NCBI RefSeq assembly: GCF_036588685.1 | Contig: NC_086383.1 | Span: forward strand, 37,518,171-37,582,170 | Length of the DNA stretch: 64,000 nt | From: Mytilus trossulus | Lineage: Eukaryota; Mollusca; Bivalvia; Mytilida; Mytilidae | Direction: 5' to 3' | Shown here: positions 40,001-49,414 of the stretch, piece after piece | How the letters are laid out: every line of letters begins with the position of its first letter | Position numbering within the stretch: the stretch's first letter is position 1 | Notes under the pieces: generated by a model | Seen by the model: the letters and a program-made list of their open reading frames with translations, nothing else | Database searches by the model: none | Told to the model about the DNA's origin: nothing | Translations under genes and position numbers: made by a program

Positions 40001-43000
40001 TTTTTACATATTCGCACTCTGCCGGTATATTGCATATAGTTTTATTTTCTACAGAACAACCTTATCATTTAGTTAACAGAAATATCTTGTTATATGTACG
40101 TTATAAAATCTCTCTGTTCAGCAACCAATCAAAAAATAAAATCACCAAAAATACTGTACTCGTAGTACATTTGTCGTTGGAAAATTAGGATAGAAAAGCC
40201 CTAATTAAAAGCTCGAACACACTATACCAACGGATATAAACTGGCAAATGCTTGACTTGAGACTATATTTCCGATATTGGAATTCTTAATAAAACTTGGT
40301 TTTAAAGCTAGCTTAAACTCTCACTTGAATTATAGTCGCATCAAATTCCATTTCATTTTCAATGCTATGTGAACAAAACAAACAGACCATGCACATTGTA
40401 AATAAAAATGTCAAAACTAAAAGCACAGCAGTCAGCTTTTTATTATAATCTATTTTTTTGATAAAACACACATATATTACTACCTATAGTAGATATAGTT
40501 GTGTTGGGACTAGCTGAGGGACGCCTCCGGGTGTAGAAATTTTTCGCTGCGCTGAAGATCTGTTCTTGACCTTCTGATGTGGTATGTTATATGGTCGGGT
40601 TGTTGTCTCTTTGAAACATTCCCCATTTCAATTCTCTGTTTTATTATATATGTAACAAAGAAGCTCAAAAAGGCACTATGGACCATGATTGATAGCACAC
40701 ATTAAAAACAACACCAGTAAAAAAATACAAACAACACATTTACGGGATGCATTAGTACGATTGCCTGACATGATTGTTTTGACATAAATTGTACGTCCAT
40801 TTTCTGATAACAACTGAGATAATTTTTACATGTAAGTAATGCGACTAAATGAAACATTTATGTTTAATGTATGAAATGTACCAAATAATTAAATGATGTT
40901 TGACTATAAACTCACACCAGTTTACTTAGCCATCATGTAAATAGACACGTAGTAAACACGCGTGTTATCCTACGTAGACACTACTTATTTAAATTTCGAC
41001 CATTTCATGCACTCTCCAACAAGAACACTTGGACTTGTTGGAATATAAAGATAAAATGTGAACACCAGTCACCTTTCTTTGTATTCAGAATTAAGTGGGA
41101 AGAAAGGATTGTTATGAAACGTACAGTGGTAAACTAAAAACATATATATTCAAGACAAGTACTAGTACAACAGCTGTATACATACATGTATGTATAAGAT
41201 TTATTTAAAACTTCATTTTAACTTAAATCATACCTTCATCTTTTGTCGAACAGTTCAGAAAACAATGAATTCCAACATCTCCGTAGTGACGACAGTTTGA
41301 TGCATCTGTATTGAAGGTACAATTCAGTAGTTCACTTTCTGAACCTGAGCAATTTACGTTATTCAACCAAATTGTACCTATCCCATCGTCTACTTTATGT
41401 GCAGGAATCATCAATCCTGAACTATAAATACATTAATGATACATTGTGTTAGACAATTACTACCTTACTTATTGGGAACGATATTAGAGCAGGTTTTTTC
41501 AATGCACAGTTGAAAAACGATGATCAATTTTACCCCTTTTCGTGGAAAGACAAATTTGAGAGAAATCATTTGATTTTTTGTAAAATGTTCGACAGGAAAC
41601 CAGCAAATTGATTGTTGGTGTGATATAGCTGAAAACAATCGCAGAATATCATTGAAGAAAGTATTTTAAAGAATAAATTGATTATATGGTCAGTCAAGCC
41701 AAGTCAGGAATATGGTTGTTGTTATCAGATACTCGTAGTTCGTGTATATGCATGTTGGCTTTTATTTCCTATTGTTCCTTTGATTTCCTCAAATGATTGA
41801 GGTGTTTGCCTCAGTTTTAATATGTGACTCTGAAATGTGTTTTGTCCATCGATATACGGCTATTGACCACCAGAATACTACTGTTGTCTTAATTTATTGT
41901 GTCAGTGCATGACAACCATCATCACTCGGTCGACACTAAATTAAATACTGAGTGTTTTTGTTTTTTTCTAGATATTTCATATTTGTACTGTTGGGGTCAT
42001 ATTCAACTTTCAACTTGCATAGGACTTTATAGTTTTCTGATTCCAGTCATTGATATCGCTATGGTTTATATACTGTCCGTGTTTCATGATGAAACTATCT
42101 TATATTTTATTTTATAATTTAGTTATTTTCTAATCATTTTTCAATTCATTGGGTGTCATTTTTTGTTATTAGCGAACAACTTACTGGGTGTTATATTTCT
42201 AAGTAAGTTATCGAAAACATTTATCCAATCATTGGATAATATATATAAAGAGATTTGGTGTCACGATATCTCAGTAGCATAGGTTCGAATCCCGACGAGG
42301 GAAGAACTAAAAATTTACGAAAGCAAATTTACAGATCTAACATTGTTGGGTTGATGTTTAGACGAGTTATATATATATATAGTCCGACAGCTATATAAGA
42401 TTTATTTATCACTTCATTTTAACTAAATATATATATCTATAGATTTCGAAAAGACTAGACGGTTTTTTATTGACAAGGTACAGATTGAGATAGATAAACC
42501 CATCAACACTATAGTTCCTTTATATTATAATTCATACCAATATCCGATCTGTCTGCATGCTACTTCTGCATCAACATTATCAAATTGATTATCACATATT
42601 GTTCCCCATTCACCTTTGTATTTGATTTCTAGTCGTCCTTGATTCACAGCGAAACCTTCAGAAATACGCAAGCTACCTGTACATCAGAATCATTTATCAG
42701 TATTTAGATGATCTATAATTTTATGGATAGAGGCTTGATGCTCATACAATTTTTTTTAACTGTATCCAAGTTTAATGATTTTGCGCTGAAGAGTTCAGTC
42801 GTTAAACAATATTTTCAAAGTATTTTTTTTATATAAATTGAGGATAATGAGAAGTTTAGGCTCGGATGCCTATGTCAAGGAAAACACTTCTTCTGTGTTA
42901 GAGGATAATGCAATTGGCTCCGAAAAAGTCAATTCACCCCCCGGAAAGAAAGGTTAGAATCGTATTTCTTCTTGTAGCAAAAAGGACAATGTTTCAGATT

Positions 43001-46000
43001 TTAAAAACTTGTATGATCGCAAGAATTGCAGAACAGGAAAAACAATTTGTTTTAATGAATGTTTACATGTGTGAAATCCTTGATCTACTACAATATAAGT
43101 TAACTGATACCGGAAATGATGTTTCAAAATCAGAACATGATAAACAAAATATGGCCACAGACGAGGCATCAAGTGCTGCTCGCAGAAAACGTATCCCGTT
43201 AAACAGTGCTATTAATGAACATCTACATAGTGCTGTTGATATAAACACACTATTTGTTCTAATTTCGCATTTTGAACGTCAATATAGTGGTTTTTTTTAT
43301 TCTTAGAGGGAGCTATAACAATTCTAGAAATTTTGATCATGCTGATGTCAATACATGACAGATTCCAGATATATTTATGTAAGATGACTGAAATTTTTTT
43401 GTAAAAATGAAAAGCAAGATCAATCTTTGAGCCATACTCTAGGTGACAAGTTTGGTCTTGATGCATATACCCCATTAACGACTGCAAACACAGGTTTAGT
43501 GTTAGAGCAAAACCAGATTGGTGTTGTATGTTTTGTTTTAGGTCAGAGACTCCTCACAAAATGACCCAGTTATAAGGAAAGTTGAAGACAATAGAACAAT
43601 GACATAATTTCATTTAAATAGCACATAATGATGGGATGTTTAAAAGTACAGAGCCATGTCATATGCAACAAATAGACACACAAATAGTCACGCGTACAAA
43701 GCACACCAGCAAAATTTAAAAACATAATACAAACAACACATTGACTGGTGCATACGTACGATTGCCTAACATGTTTGTTTTGTCCTAAACCATACCTTCA
43801 TTTGCTGTTGAACAATTGAGATCATTTTTACATGTAAGTAATGCGACTAAATTAAACATTTAAATTAAATGTAGGAAATGTAGGAAATAAATAAATGATG
43901 TTTTGCTCTTAACTGACGACAGTTTACTCAGCAGAGACGTAGTAAACACGTGTTATCCTACGTAGACAATACTTATTTAGATTTCGACAATTTCATGCAC
44001 CCTCCAACAAGAACACTTGGACTTGTTGGAGTATAAAGATAAAATGTGTACAGCTTTCTATGTATTCAGAATTTTGTGTAAAAAAAAGACTGTTATGAAA
44101 CGTACAGTGGTAAATTAAATACATATATAGTCAGGACAAGTTCTAGTACAACAACTATATAAATATTAATAAGATAAACATAACATAAGATAACATTTTA
44201 ACTAAAATCATACCTTCATCTTTTGTGGAACAGTTCAGAAAACAATGAATTCCAACATCTCTGTAGTGACGACAGTTTGATGCATCTGTATCCAAGGTAC
44301 AATTCAGTAGTTCATTTTCTGAACCTGAGCAATTTACGTTATTCAACCAAATTGTACCTATTCCATCTTCTACTTTATGTGCAGAAATCTTCAAACCTGA
44401 ACTATAAATACATTAATGATACATTGTGTTAGACATCTACTATTTTACCTATTGGGATCGATATTAAGTCAGATTATTTCAATGCACAGTTGAAAAAAAA
44501 TTATCTGTTTAAAACCTTTTCGAACAAAGACAAATTTGAGAGAAATCATTTGATTTTTTTGTAAAATGTTCGATAGGAAACCAGCAAATTGCTTGTTGGT
44601 GTGATATATCTGTTTGCCTCAGTTTTGGTTTGCGACCCTGAAATGTGTTTTGGCCATCGATGCATGGCTATTAAACACCGGAATGCTACTGTTGTCTTAA
44701 TGTATTGTGTCAGTGCATGACAACCATCATAACTCGGTCGACACTAAATTAAATGCTGAGTTTTTTTGTGTTTTTTTTTTTTAAAGATATTTGATATTTG
44801 TACAATTGGGGTCATATTCAACTTGCAACTTGCATTGGACTTTATAGTTTTCCGATTCAGTTCGTTGACAACGCTATGGTGTTTATACTATATGTGTTTC
44901 ATCATGACACTATCTTATATCTTATTTTAAAATTTAATTATTTTTCTTCATTTTTCAATTGATCGGGTGTAATTTTTTTTATTAAGGAACAACTGCAAAA
45001 TGAACTGACTGGATGTTTTATTTCGAAGTTAGTTATCGAAAACATTTATTCCATCGTTGGATCCTATATACATATATATCGATTTTGAAACAACTAGACG
45101 GTACATATTGAGATAGAGAAACCCATCAACACTAAATGTCCTTTAAAGTAATACATACCAATATCCGAGTTGTCTGCATGCTACTTCTGCATCAACATTC
45201 TCAAACTGATTATCGCATACTGTTCCCCATTCACCTTTGTATTTAATCTCTAGTCGTCCTTGATTCTCAGCAAAACCCTCAGTAATACGCAAGTCACCTG
45301 CAAAGTAGAATTATATTTATTTTTTTCAAATGCAAGATTCCGCTTTAAGCATATTTTAGTATCCAATGCTTTTGTTGTATTTCATCTGTATGCTTAGTTG
45401 TTATGTTCATTGTAAACATACATTTAGATGTAAATATATCGGGTAAAAGAGTTATGCAAGTGGTTATTTAGATACAAATTTGAGAAGACAAATGAACTAT
45501 GTGCACACAATATGGAAGTTCGTTCAGTTTGTGTTAACAGATTATACCACATCTTCTTTTTTTATATACGGCGTAATGAAAAATATGTATGTATTAGTTT
45601 GATGTAAGTTTTACCAAGAAAGAAGTCATGCATATCCCATGGTATGTTTTCTTTGTTTCTAAAATGAATGGTTTATCCATAAACGTCTAGAGATTATTTA
45701 AGTTTATATTTAGGAGATTGTCGAAATCAGGATCTGACGTACAAAAAAAAAAAATTGACACCTTATGTTTGTGGCAAAAAATCTTGGCCACACGTTAATT
45801 GTTTTATGTTTAGTATTAAATTTATATTAAGATCCATTTTGGTACATCTTGTGATCAATTTTATTTGGCAATCGGCAATGGCAGTCAGCAGGGTTAAAGA
45901 GCATCAGTTGGTAGTCAAATGCGTTTTATTTAAATATACTTTTTTCACTTTTTTAGACCCTACTACAACGAAAGTTGTTTCACATGTACACGAATAAAAC

Positions 46001-49000
46001 TTGGGCTTTTCATCCAACGCAATCATAGGTTTGAACGTAGGTTTCAATTTAGACTCGACAGCTTAAAAGCTTTGAACAAAATCCAACCTTCATCTTCTGT
46101 TGAACAGCTGAGAAAACAATGGATACCGACATCTTCATGATGACTACAGTGCAATGAATAGGTATTGTATGCACACTGCAATAATGTACTTTCAGCACCT
46201 GTGCAATTTACTTCATTTAACCAAATGGCTCCTTTACCATCATCTATCATATGTGCGGGCTGCATGATTCCTGAACTATAAATACATGAACGATACAAAA
46301 GGGTTAGATATTCGGTACCTTTTCTTTCTGGAACCTATATGTATATTCTACGAAATCATTGAATAAAATCAACGGTACCAATTTTGTTGCACCAGATGCA
46401 CATTTCGACAAAACATGTCTCTTCAGTGATGCTCGTGGCCAAAGTATTTGAAATCCAAAGCTTACATAAAAGATGAAGAGCTATAATCCAAAAGGTCCAA
46501 AAGTATAGTCAAATTCTTGAAAGGAATCAGAGCTTTGCATGAGGGAGATACATTTCTTAATTTATTATAATTTCTAATATTTTGTTACAGCAAATGTTCA
46601 TGTAAATGCGATCAAACACAACATTAAAACTATTCATACACATTTAAGACAATAGCATAAAGAGCTAAAATAATATTCCTGTATGTCAATTCAAGTGAAG
46701 TGTCTATAAAATGAAGTCAAGGCACACGACAAGATACACACTTCCATGCAGTAAGGTTTTGGTAAAACATTGGTACTAGAGAAGCGTGTTGTTTCAGAGC
46801 AGTAAGAACAAAAAAAGGTCTGTTGGAAGAACATTTTTTGGAGCACTTTTTTTCAAAAGGTTTATGTATACAGCTTATAATTATGAATTCAATTACAAAG
46901 CCATAACGGATTCAGGAAGCTATTTGAACCAGCGGGTTTGCCGGAATTAAGCCACATAATCATGTTAAAAGGTAACAAAACAAATCAGCTCAGTCTTCTT
47001 TCGAATGGACATATTAACAGGCATTTAGATATGTATTATTTCATTACTCGAACAACTTGACTACCGATCCCATATGATACGATGATAGAAACATGAAAAA
47101 TGAACATAATAACGTTATCGTAAGTATTTATTCTTAAATTGCTGAATTTAAATATTGTAACACTTGAAATGCATGAGTTTGGAAATACATTTCCGAATTT
47201 CTAAATCTGAAAATAAAAGCAAAACATGTATAATACGATTACATAGCATCTTCACTTGCCGAAGAAAAGTAACCCGTGCTAAAGATGAGAAAAGGGTTAA
47301 GAGCACAAATGAAAATACTGATAAAAATTGTATGAAGTGTACCAATGCATCGATGTCTCCTATACGATTGGTATTGCCTTAAAATAAAACATGGACATAA
47401 AGGTTCATGACCAAATAGTTTCCCGAGGGTATTACCAGCCCAGTAGTCAATACTTCGGTGTTGACATGCATATCAATAATGTGGTCATTTTTATAAATTT
47501 CCTGTTGTCGAAAAACTAAGGATTTTCTTATCCCAGGCAAAGATAACCTTAGCCGTATTTGCCATTTTTTTAGAATGTTTTATCCTCCATGCTCTTCAAA
47601 TTTGTACTTGTTTGTGCATTTTTTATATTTGATATGAGCGTCACTGATGAGTCTTATGTAAACGAAACGCGCGTCTTGCGTACTAAACTATAATCCTGGT
47701 ACCTTTGATCAGTTTTTTCCCTTTGTCTAACTAAATTGGATATTACAATCTAAATGTCAAATGATAAACCCCATATTGTCCTTCGTTAATTTGGTTGGTA
47801 TTATGGTAAACAAAACAATGATTTGAATTACTTTTTACATGTGTCATTCTACTTTAAACGTAATACACACCAAAATCCGAGTTGTCTACAGGCTACTTCT
47901 GCATCAATATTATCAAAGTGATTATCACAAACTGTTCCCCATTCACCATACCGGTAGATTTCCAGTCGTCCTTGATTCGCAGTCGAACCCGATATTATAC
48001 GCAAGCCACCTGAAAGATCGATTCCAGAATGTACACTTGATGTGTAAATCATATTATGCAATTGATCATTCGTAAACAAACACTTATTACGTTAGGAAGA
48101 CGTATGTAAAATTCACGTTAAATTATATGCAAATAATTCATATTAAAATATTTATGATCTTTTTGGTATCTTGATTTTGAAACACTTTATCATGGATGAT
48201 TAAACTAATTAACTCTCACAAAATATTGAAATATAGCTTAATTATCTTAATAACAAAAGAAAACACTGATTATATCTTCAAATGGCTTACAGTGGTATAT
48301 TCAATACCGAGCTTTTCTTATTACATACTCTTATTTTGTAGCGGTGTTTTTTATCAAAATATTTCATGTAACATCATGTGTAACGTAATTTCATCTGATA
48401 AATATGTTTACGTAAATAGGTACTAGCAAAAAGTAAAATCACAAAAATACTGAACTCAGAGGAAAATCAATTTGGAAAGTCCATAATCACATGGCAAAAT
48501 AAAAAAACAAAACGCATCAAAAACGAATGGACAAGAACTGTCATATTCCTGACTTGGTACAGGCATTTTCAAATGTAGAAAATGGTGGATTAAACCTGGT
48601 TTTATAGCGCTAACCCTCTCACTTTAATAACAGTCTAATCAAATTCCGCTACATTTACATGATGCGTTAAATAAACAGTCACAATTAATAAAATAGTCAA
48701 AACATGGGTACATCAGTCATCATTGTATAACAATTTAACAGGACACAAACACATCTACTATCTACGAACACATGGATTGATATGAGTGTATGACGTCACA
48801 AAAATTATATACGTCACATAAATTTGTCGTTCACTGTGCATACAATAGTTATCAAAAGTACCAGGATTATAAACAATTTGAAAATTTACATAGGCAATGA
48901 ACGTTAGAATGTTAGCACAAATCAGTTATTGTCAACACAACTGTCAAATAAATGTAACTAACCTGAAAGTTGACCATTGACCACACATGCTAAATTCATC

Positions 49001-49035
49001 GCAGCAAACATCAGATTCAATATCAAATGGTTCAT
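27876..49035 (-). CDS. Multi-SRCR-domain gene (signal peptide + eight SRCR domains), 3' end unresolved
   Basis: Seventeen coding exons on the minus strand join in phase to encode a signal peptide and eight consecutive scavenger-receptor cysteine-rich domains, 896 codons plus one base as far as can be followed. Each domain is encoded by a 139-nt exon (phase 1 in, 2 out) and a 188-nt exon (2 in, 1 out), 109 residues in all. Hallmarks are [34 protein letters not shown] and DVGIHC. Group A SRCR domains are classically split over two exons and have six cysteines, as here. Each module adds two cysteines, one made at the internal splice junction and one in the tail FLNCS. SRCR proteins bind microbial or endogenous ligands, so a secreted or surface immune-recognition role is likely but inferred. 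No transmembrane segment or stop codon was located with confidence. Confidence 0.93.
28497..28816 (+). repeat. Dispersed ~320-bp repeat, copy A (intron of SRCR domain 8)
   Basis: This is about 90% similar to the reverse complement of 48430-48757. It contains the blocks GCGCTATAGAACCAGGTT, TGCCTGTACCAAGTCAGGAA and GAGTTCAGTATTTTTGTGAT. From memory the family is common in mussels. The 75-codon frame at 28636-28863 is a by-product. Confidence 0.85.
29048..29186 (-). CDS. SRCR domain 8, first exon
   Basis: The acceptor is TTACAG|GTAATTTG and the donor TTG|GTGCGT; 139 nt. It encodes [39 protein letters not shown] and RQLGY. Confidence 0.94.
30156..30343 (-). CDS. SRCR domain 7, second exon
   Basis: TTATAG|TTCAGG acceptor and GAAG|GTATTA donor; 188 nt. 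It encodes [34 protein letters not shown] and [16 protein letters not shown]. The preceding intron is the shortest within a module, 412 bp. Confidence 0.95.
30756..30894 (-). CDS. SRCR domain 7, first exon
   Basis: The acceptor is TTTGCAG|GTGATTTG and the donor TTG|GTGTGT; 139 nt. It encodes [39 protein letters not shown] and RQLGY. Confidence 0.95.
31319..31682. repeat. Inverted repeat (hairpin) with ~64-bp near-perfect arms
   Basis: The arms 31319-31382 and 31611-31682 are exact inverse copies except for a 6-bp insertion in the right arm. The loop is ~230 bp. It lies in the intron between SRCR domains 6 and 7. A related sequence ending in CATGTCATATGTAACAAAG sits just left of it (31185-31310), with relatives at 40640 and 43620. 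Confidence 0.9.
32939..33126 (-). CDS. SRCR domain 6, second exon
   Basis: TTTATAG|TTCTGG acceptor and GAAG|GTATGG donor; 188 nt. It encodes [52 protein letters not shown] and IEAEG. The 2.2-kb intron before it carries several repeats. Confidence 0.94.
33533..34160. repeat. Composite of dispersed repeats in the SRCR domain 6 intron
   Basis: 33533-33660 contains CAGTAGTATACCGCTGTTC and GGGAAACGCATTAAATATTA, a family also seen at 36450-36560. 33820-33980 has CCTGACTTGGTACAGGACAT. 34085-34160 is a relative of the GGTACC...ACGCGC family at 46370 and 47405. The 132-codon minus-strand frame here has no independent support. Confidence 0.65.
35323..35461 (-). CDS. SRCR domain 6, first exon
   Basis: The acceptor ends GCAG|GCGACTTG and the donor is TTG|GTATGT; 139 nt. 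It encodes [39 protein letters not shown] and RQLGY. The intron from domain 5 is only 384 bp. Confidence 0.94.
35846..36033 (-). CDS. SRCR domain 5, second exon
   Basis: TTAATAG|TTCAGG acceptor and GAAG|GTATGT donor; 188 nt. It encodes [34 protein letters not shown] and [20 protein letters not shown] is LLYC here, so one sequon is lost. Confidence 0.94.
36450..36580 (-). repeat. Dispersed repeat fragment ('GTATACCGCTGTT' family)
   Basis: It carries CAGTAGTATACCGCTGTTCG and a diverged body similar to 33533-33660. Plus-oriented relatives occur at 38560-38690, 41745-41880 and 44610-44700, within the duplicated units of domains 2-4. Confidence 0.6.
36839..36977 (-). CDS. SRCR domain 5, first exon
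   Basis: The acceptor is TTTCCAG|GTGGCTTG and the donor TTG|GTTGGT; 139 nt. It encodes [39 protein letters not shown] and RQLGY. The donor is the weakest of the eight first exons. Confidence 0.92.
37419..37449 (-). pseudogene. Relic of the 3' end of an SRCR second exon
   Basis: The minus strand reads CAACTGTTTAACAGAAGATG followed by AAGGAATAAT, matching the end of the 188-nt exons. The GT donor has mutated to GA. The rest of the exon is absent. Confidence 0.7.
37845..38128 (+). repeat. Dispersed repeat, 'GGTATGATT...CTCCTGAC' family, in the SRCR 4-5 intron
   Basis: It has the same block order as 15235-15525, from GTGGTATGATTCCCAATGAG to CTCCTGACATGGGACAGGCA. It ends about 32 bp from the donor of the domain 4 second exon. 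Confidence 0.8.
38160..38347 (-). CDS. SRCR domain 4, second exon
   Basis: TTATAG|TTCAGG acceptor and GAAG|GTATGA donor; 188 nt. It encodes [20 protein letters not shown] and ends [12 protein letters not shown] dispersed repeat (37845-38128) begins only ~32 bp into the following intron. Confidence 0.95.
39343..39481 (-). CDS. SRCR domain 4, first exon
   Basis: The acceptor is TTTGCAG|GTGGCTTG and the donor TTG|GTGTGT; 139 nt. It encodes [39 protein letters not shown] and KQLGY. Confidence 0.95.
40791..40819 (-). pseudogene. Relic of the 3' end of an SRCR second exon
   Basis: The minus strand reads CTCAGTTGTTATCAGAAAAT then GGACGTACA, a decayed version of the exon end. It lies in the intron between domains 3 and 4. 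Confidence 0.6.
41234..41421 (-). CDS. SRCR domain 3, second exon
   Basis: TTATAG|TTCAGG acceptor and GAAG|GTATGA donor; 188 nt. It encodes [34 protein letters not shown] and [16 protein letters not shown]. It is nearly identical to the domain 4 exon. Confidence 0.95.
42252..42372 (+). mobile_element. 5'-truncated tRNA-derived SINE
   Basis: It is closely similar to 62401-62519, containing the B box GGTTCGAATCC (42282-42292) and ACATTGTTGGGTTGATGTTT, and ending in (TA)n. The A-box half is missing. It lies in the intron of SRCR domain 3. Confidence 0.8.
42538..42676 (-). CDS. SRCR domain 3, first exon
   Basis: The acceptor ends CAG|GTAGCTTG and the donor is TTG|GTATGA; 139 nt. It encodes [39 protein letters not shown] and RQIGY. 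Confidence 0.94.
42908..43306 (+). CDS. Unrecognised 132-codon open frame inside an SRCR intron
   Basis: This frame runs antisense to the SRCR gene in the intron between domains 2 and 3. It contains hydrophilic stretches such as [20 protein letters not shown] and [15 protein letters not shown]. The insert has no counterpart in the homologous domain 3-4 intron. I recognise no domain. It could be a retro-inserted fragment or chance. Confidence 0.2.
   Translation: MQLAPKKSIHPPERKVRIVFLLVAKRTMFQILKTCMIARIAEQEKQFVLMNVYMCEILDLLQYKLTDTGNDVSKSEHDKQNMATDEASSAARRKRIPLNSAINEHLHSAVDINTLFVLISHFERQYSGFFYS
43792..43820 (-). pseudogene. Relic of the 3' end of an SRCR second exon
   Basis: The minus strand reads CTCAATTGTTCAACAGCAAA then TGAAGGTAT, including an intact-looking donor. 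It lies in the intron between domains 2 and 3. The flanking sequence is shared with the 40791 relic. Confidence 0.75.
44214..44401 (-). CDS. SRCR domain 2, second exon
   Basis: TTATAG|TTCAGG acceptor and GAAG|GTATGA donor; 188 nt. It encodes [34 protein letters not shown] and [16 protein letters not shown]. It is a close paralogue of the domain 3 and 4 exons. Confidence 0.95.
45159..45297 (-). CDS. SRCR domain 2, first exon
   Basis: The acceptor is TTTGCAG|GTGACTTG and the donor TTG|GTATGT; length is 139 nt. It encodes [39 protein letters not shown] and RQLGY. The intron to the second exon is 757 bp. Confidence 0.95.
46088..46275 (-). CDS. SRCR domain 1, second exon
   Basis: The acceptor is TTATAG|TTCAGG and the donor GAAG|GTTGGA; length is 188 nt. 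It encodes [20 protein letters not shown] and [17 protein letters not shown]. The LLNC and FLNC sequons of the other modules are absent (LLQC, FLSC). Confidence 0.93.
46370..46565 (+). repeat. Dispersed repeat ('GGTACC...GATGCACATTTCGAC' family)
   Basis: It contains GTTGCACCAGATGCACATTT, CTCTTCAGTGATGCTCGTGG, GAAATCCAAAGCTTACATAA and ATCAGAGCTTTGCATGAGGG. From memory this is an abundant mussel repeat. It lies in the intron of SRCR domain 1. Confidence 0.65.
47405..47712 (-). repeat. Dispersed repeat ('ACGCGCGTCT...GGTACC' family), opposite orientation
   Basis: It includes GAGGGTATTACCAGCCCAGT, GAGCGTCACTGATGAGTCTT, AACGAAACGCGCGTCTTGCG and ATAATCCTGGTACC. It is a diverged relative of 46370-46565 in the opposite orientation, in the same intron. 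Another fragment lies at 34085-34160. Confidence 0.65.
47871..48009 (-). CDS. SRCR domain 1, first exon
   Basis: The acceptor is TTTCAG at 48010 and the donor is TTG|GTGTGT after 47871. Length is 139 nt. It encodes [27 protein letters not shown] and [10 protein letters not shown]. This module is the most divergent of the eight. Confidence 0.93.
48430..48757 (-). repeat. Dispersed ~320-bp repeat, copy B (first SRCR intron)
   Basis: This is the inverted counterpart of copy A at 28497-28816, in the intron between the signal-peptide exon and SRCR 1. A partial copy in the same orientation lies at 49927-50040, and another fragment near 61095-61205 in the A orientation. Confidence 0.85.
48963..49035 (-). 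CDS. SRCR gene, first coding exon (signal peptide)
   Basis: The ATG at 49035 begins a 24-residue hydrophobic sequence ([20 protein letters not shown], then GQLS) ending at a CAG|GTTAGT donor in phase 1. Cleavage after ...VVNG or nearby would be typical. TTTTATAG lies just upstream of the ATG and may be an acceptor, implying a separate 5' UTR exon. The phase matches the next SRCR exon. Confidence 0.85.
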
Positions 49036-49414
49036 TTTGCCTATAAAATAAATAATGTATTTATTCTGATCTGAAACTACTGCATTAGCCTGGAGCTAAT
49101 AATACTAATAGTGTTTTTTTTTGTTTATTTGATGAATATATCTGAATATGAAATATACTACCTACATGTATAACATTTTCTTACACACTGTTACAAACAA
49201 ATGTAAAGGAAACATTCAATTTCACCGATAACGCGTAGGAGTCTTTGTTCATTTAATACCACAGGAAATCATCAATCAATGGAATCTATAAAGATATAAG
49301 CACACCTCAAATAAAACACGCTTTTAATTTCCAGAAAAAAATACAAGTTCGCCTAGGTCCAATACGCTACTTGTGTGAACCACGATTGAAAAGAGTCTCT
49401 AAAACGAGTCTTAC

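Noticed and set aside
46273..46281. Acceptor TTCAG| used for second SRCR exons
   Set aside because: It would break the frame after the phase-2 donor; only TATAG|TTC keeps the frame, in all eight modules.
27876..48009. Group B SRCR domains, because each has eight cysteines
   Set aside because: The N-terminal C1 before GR(V/L)E is missing, the extra cysteine lies after the domain end, and each domain is split over two exons as in group A.
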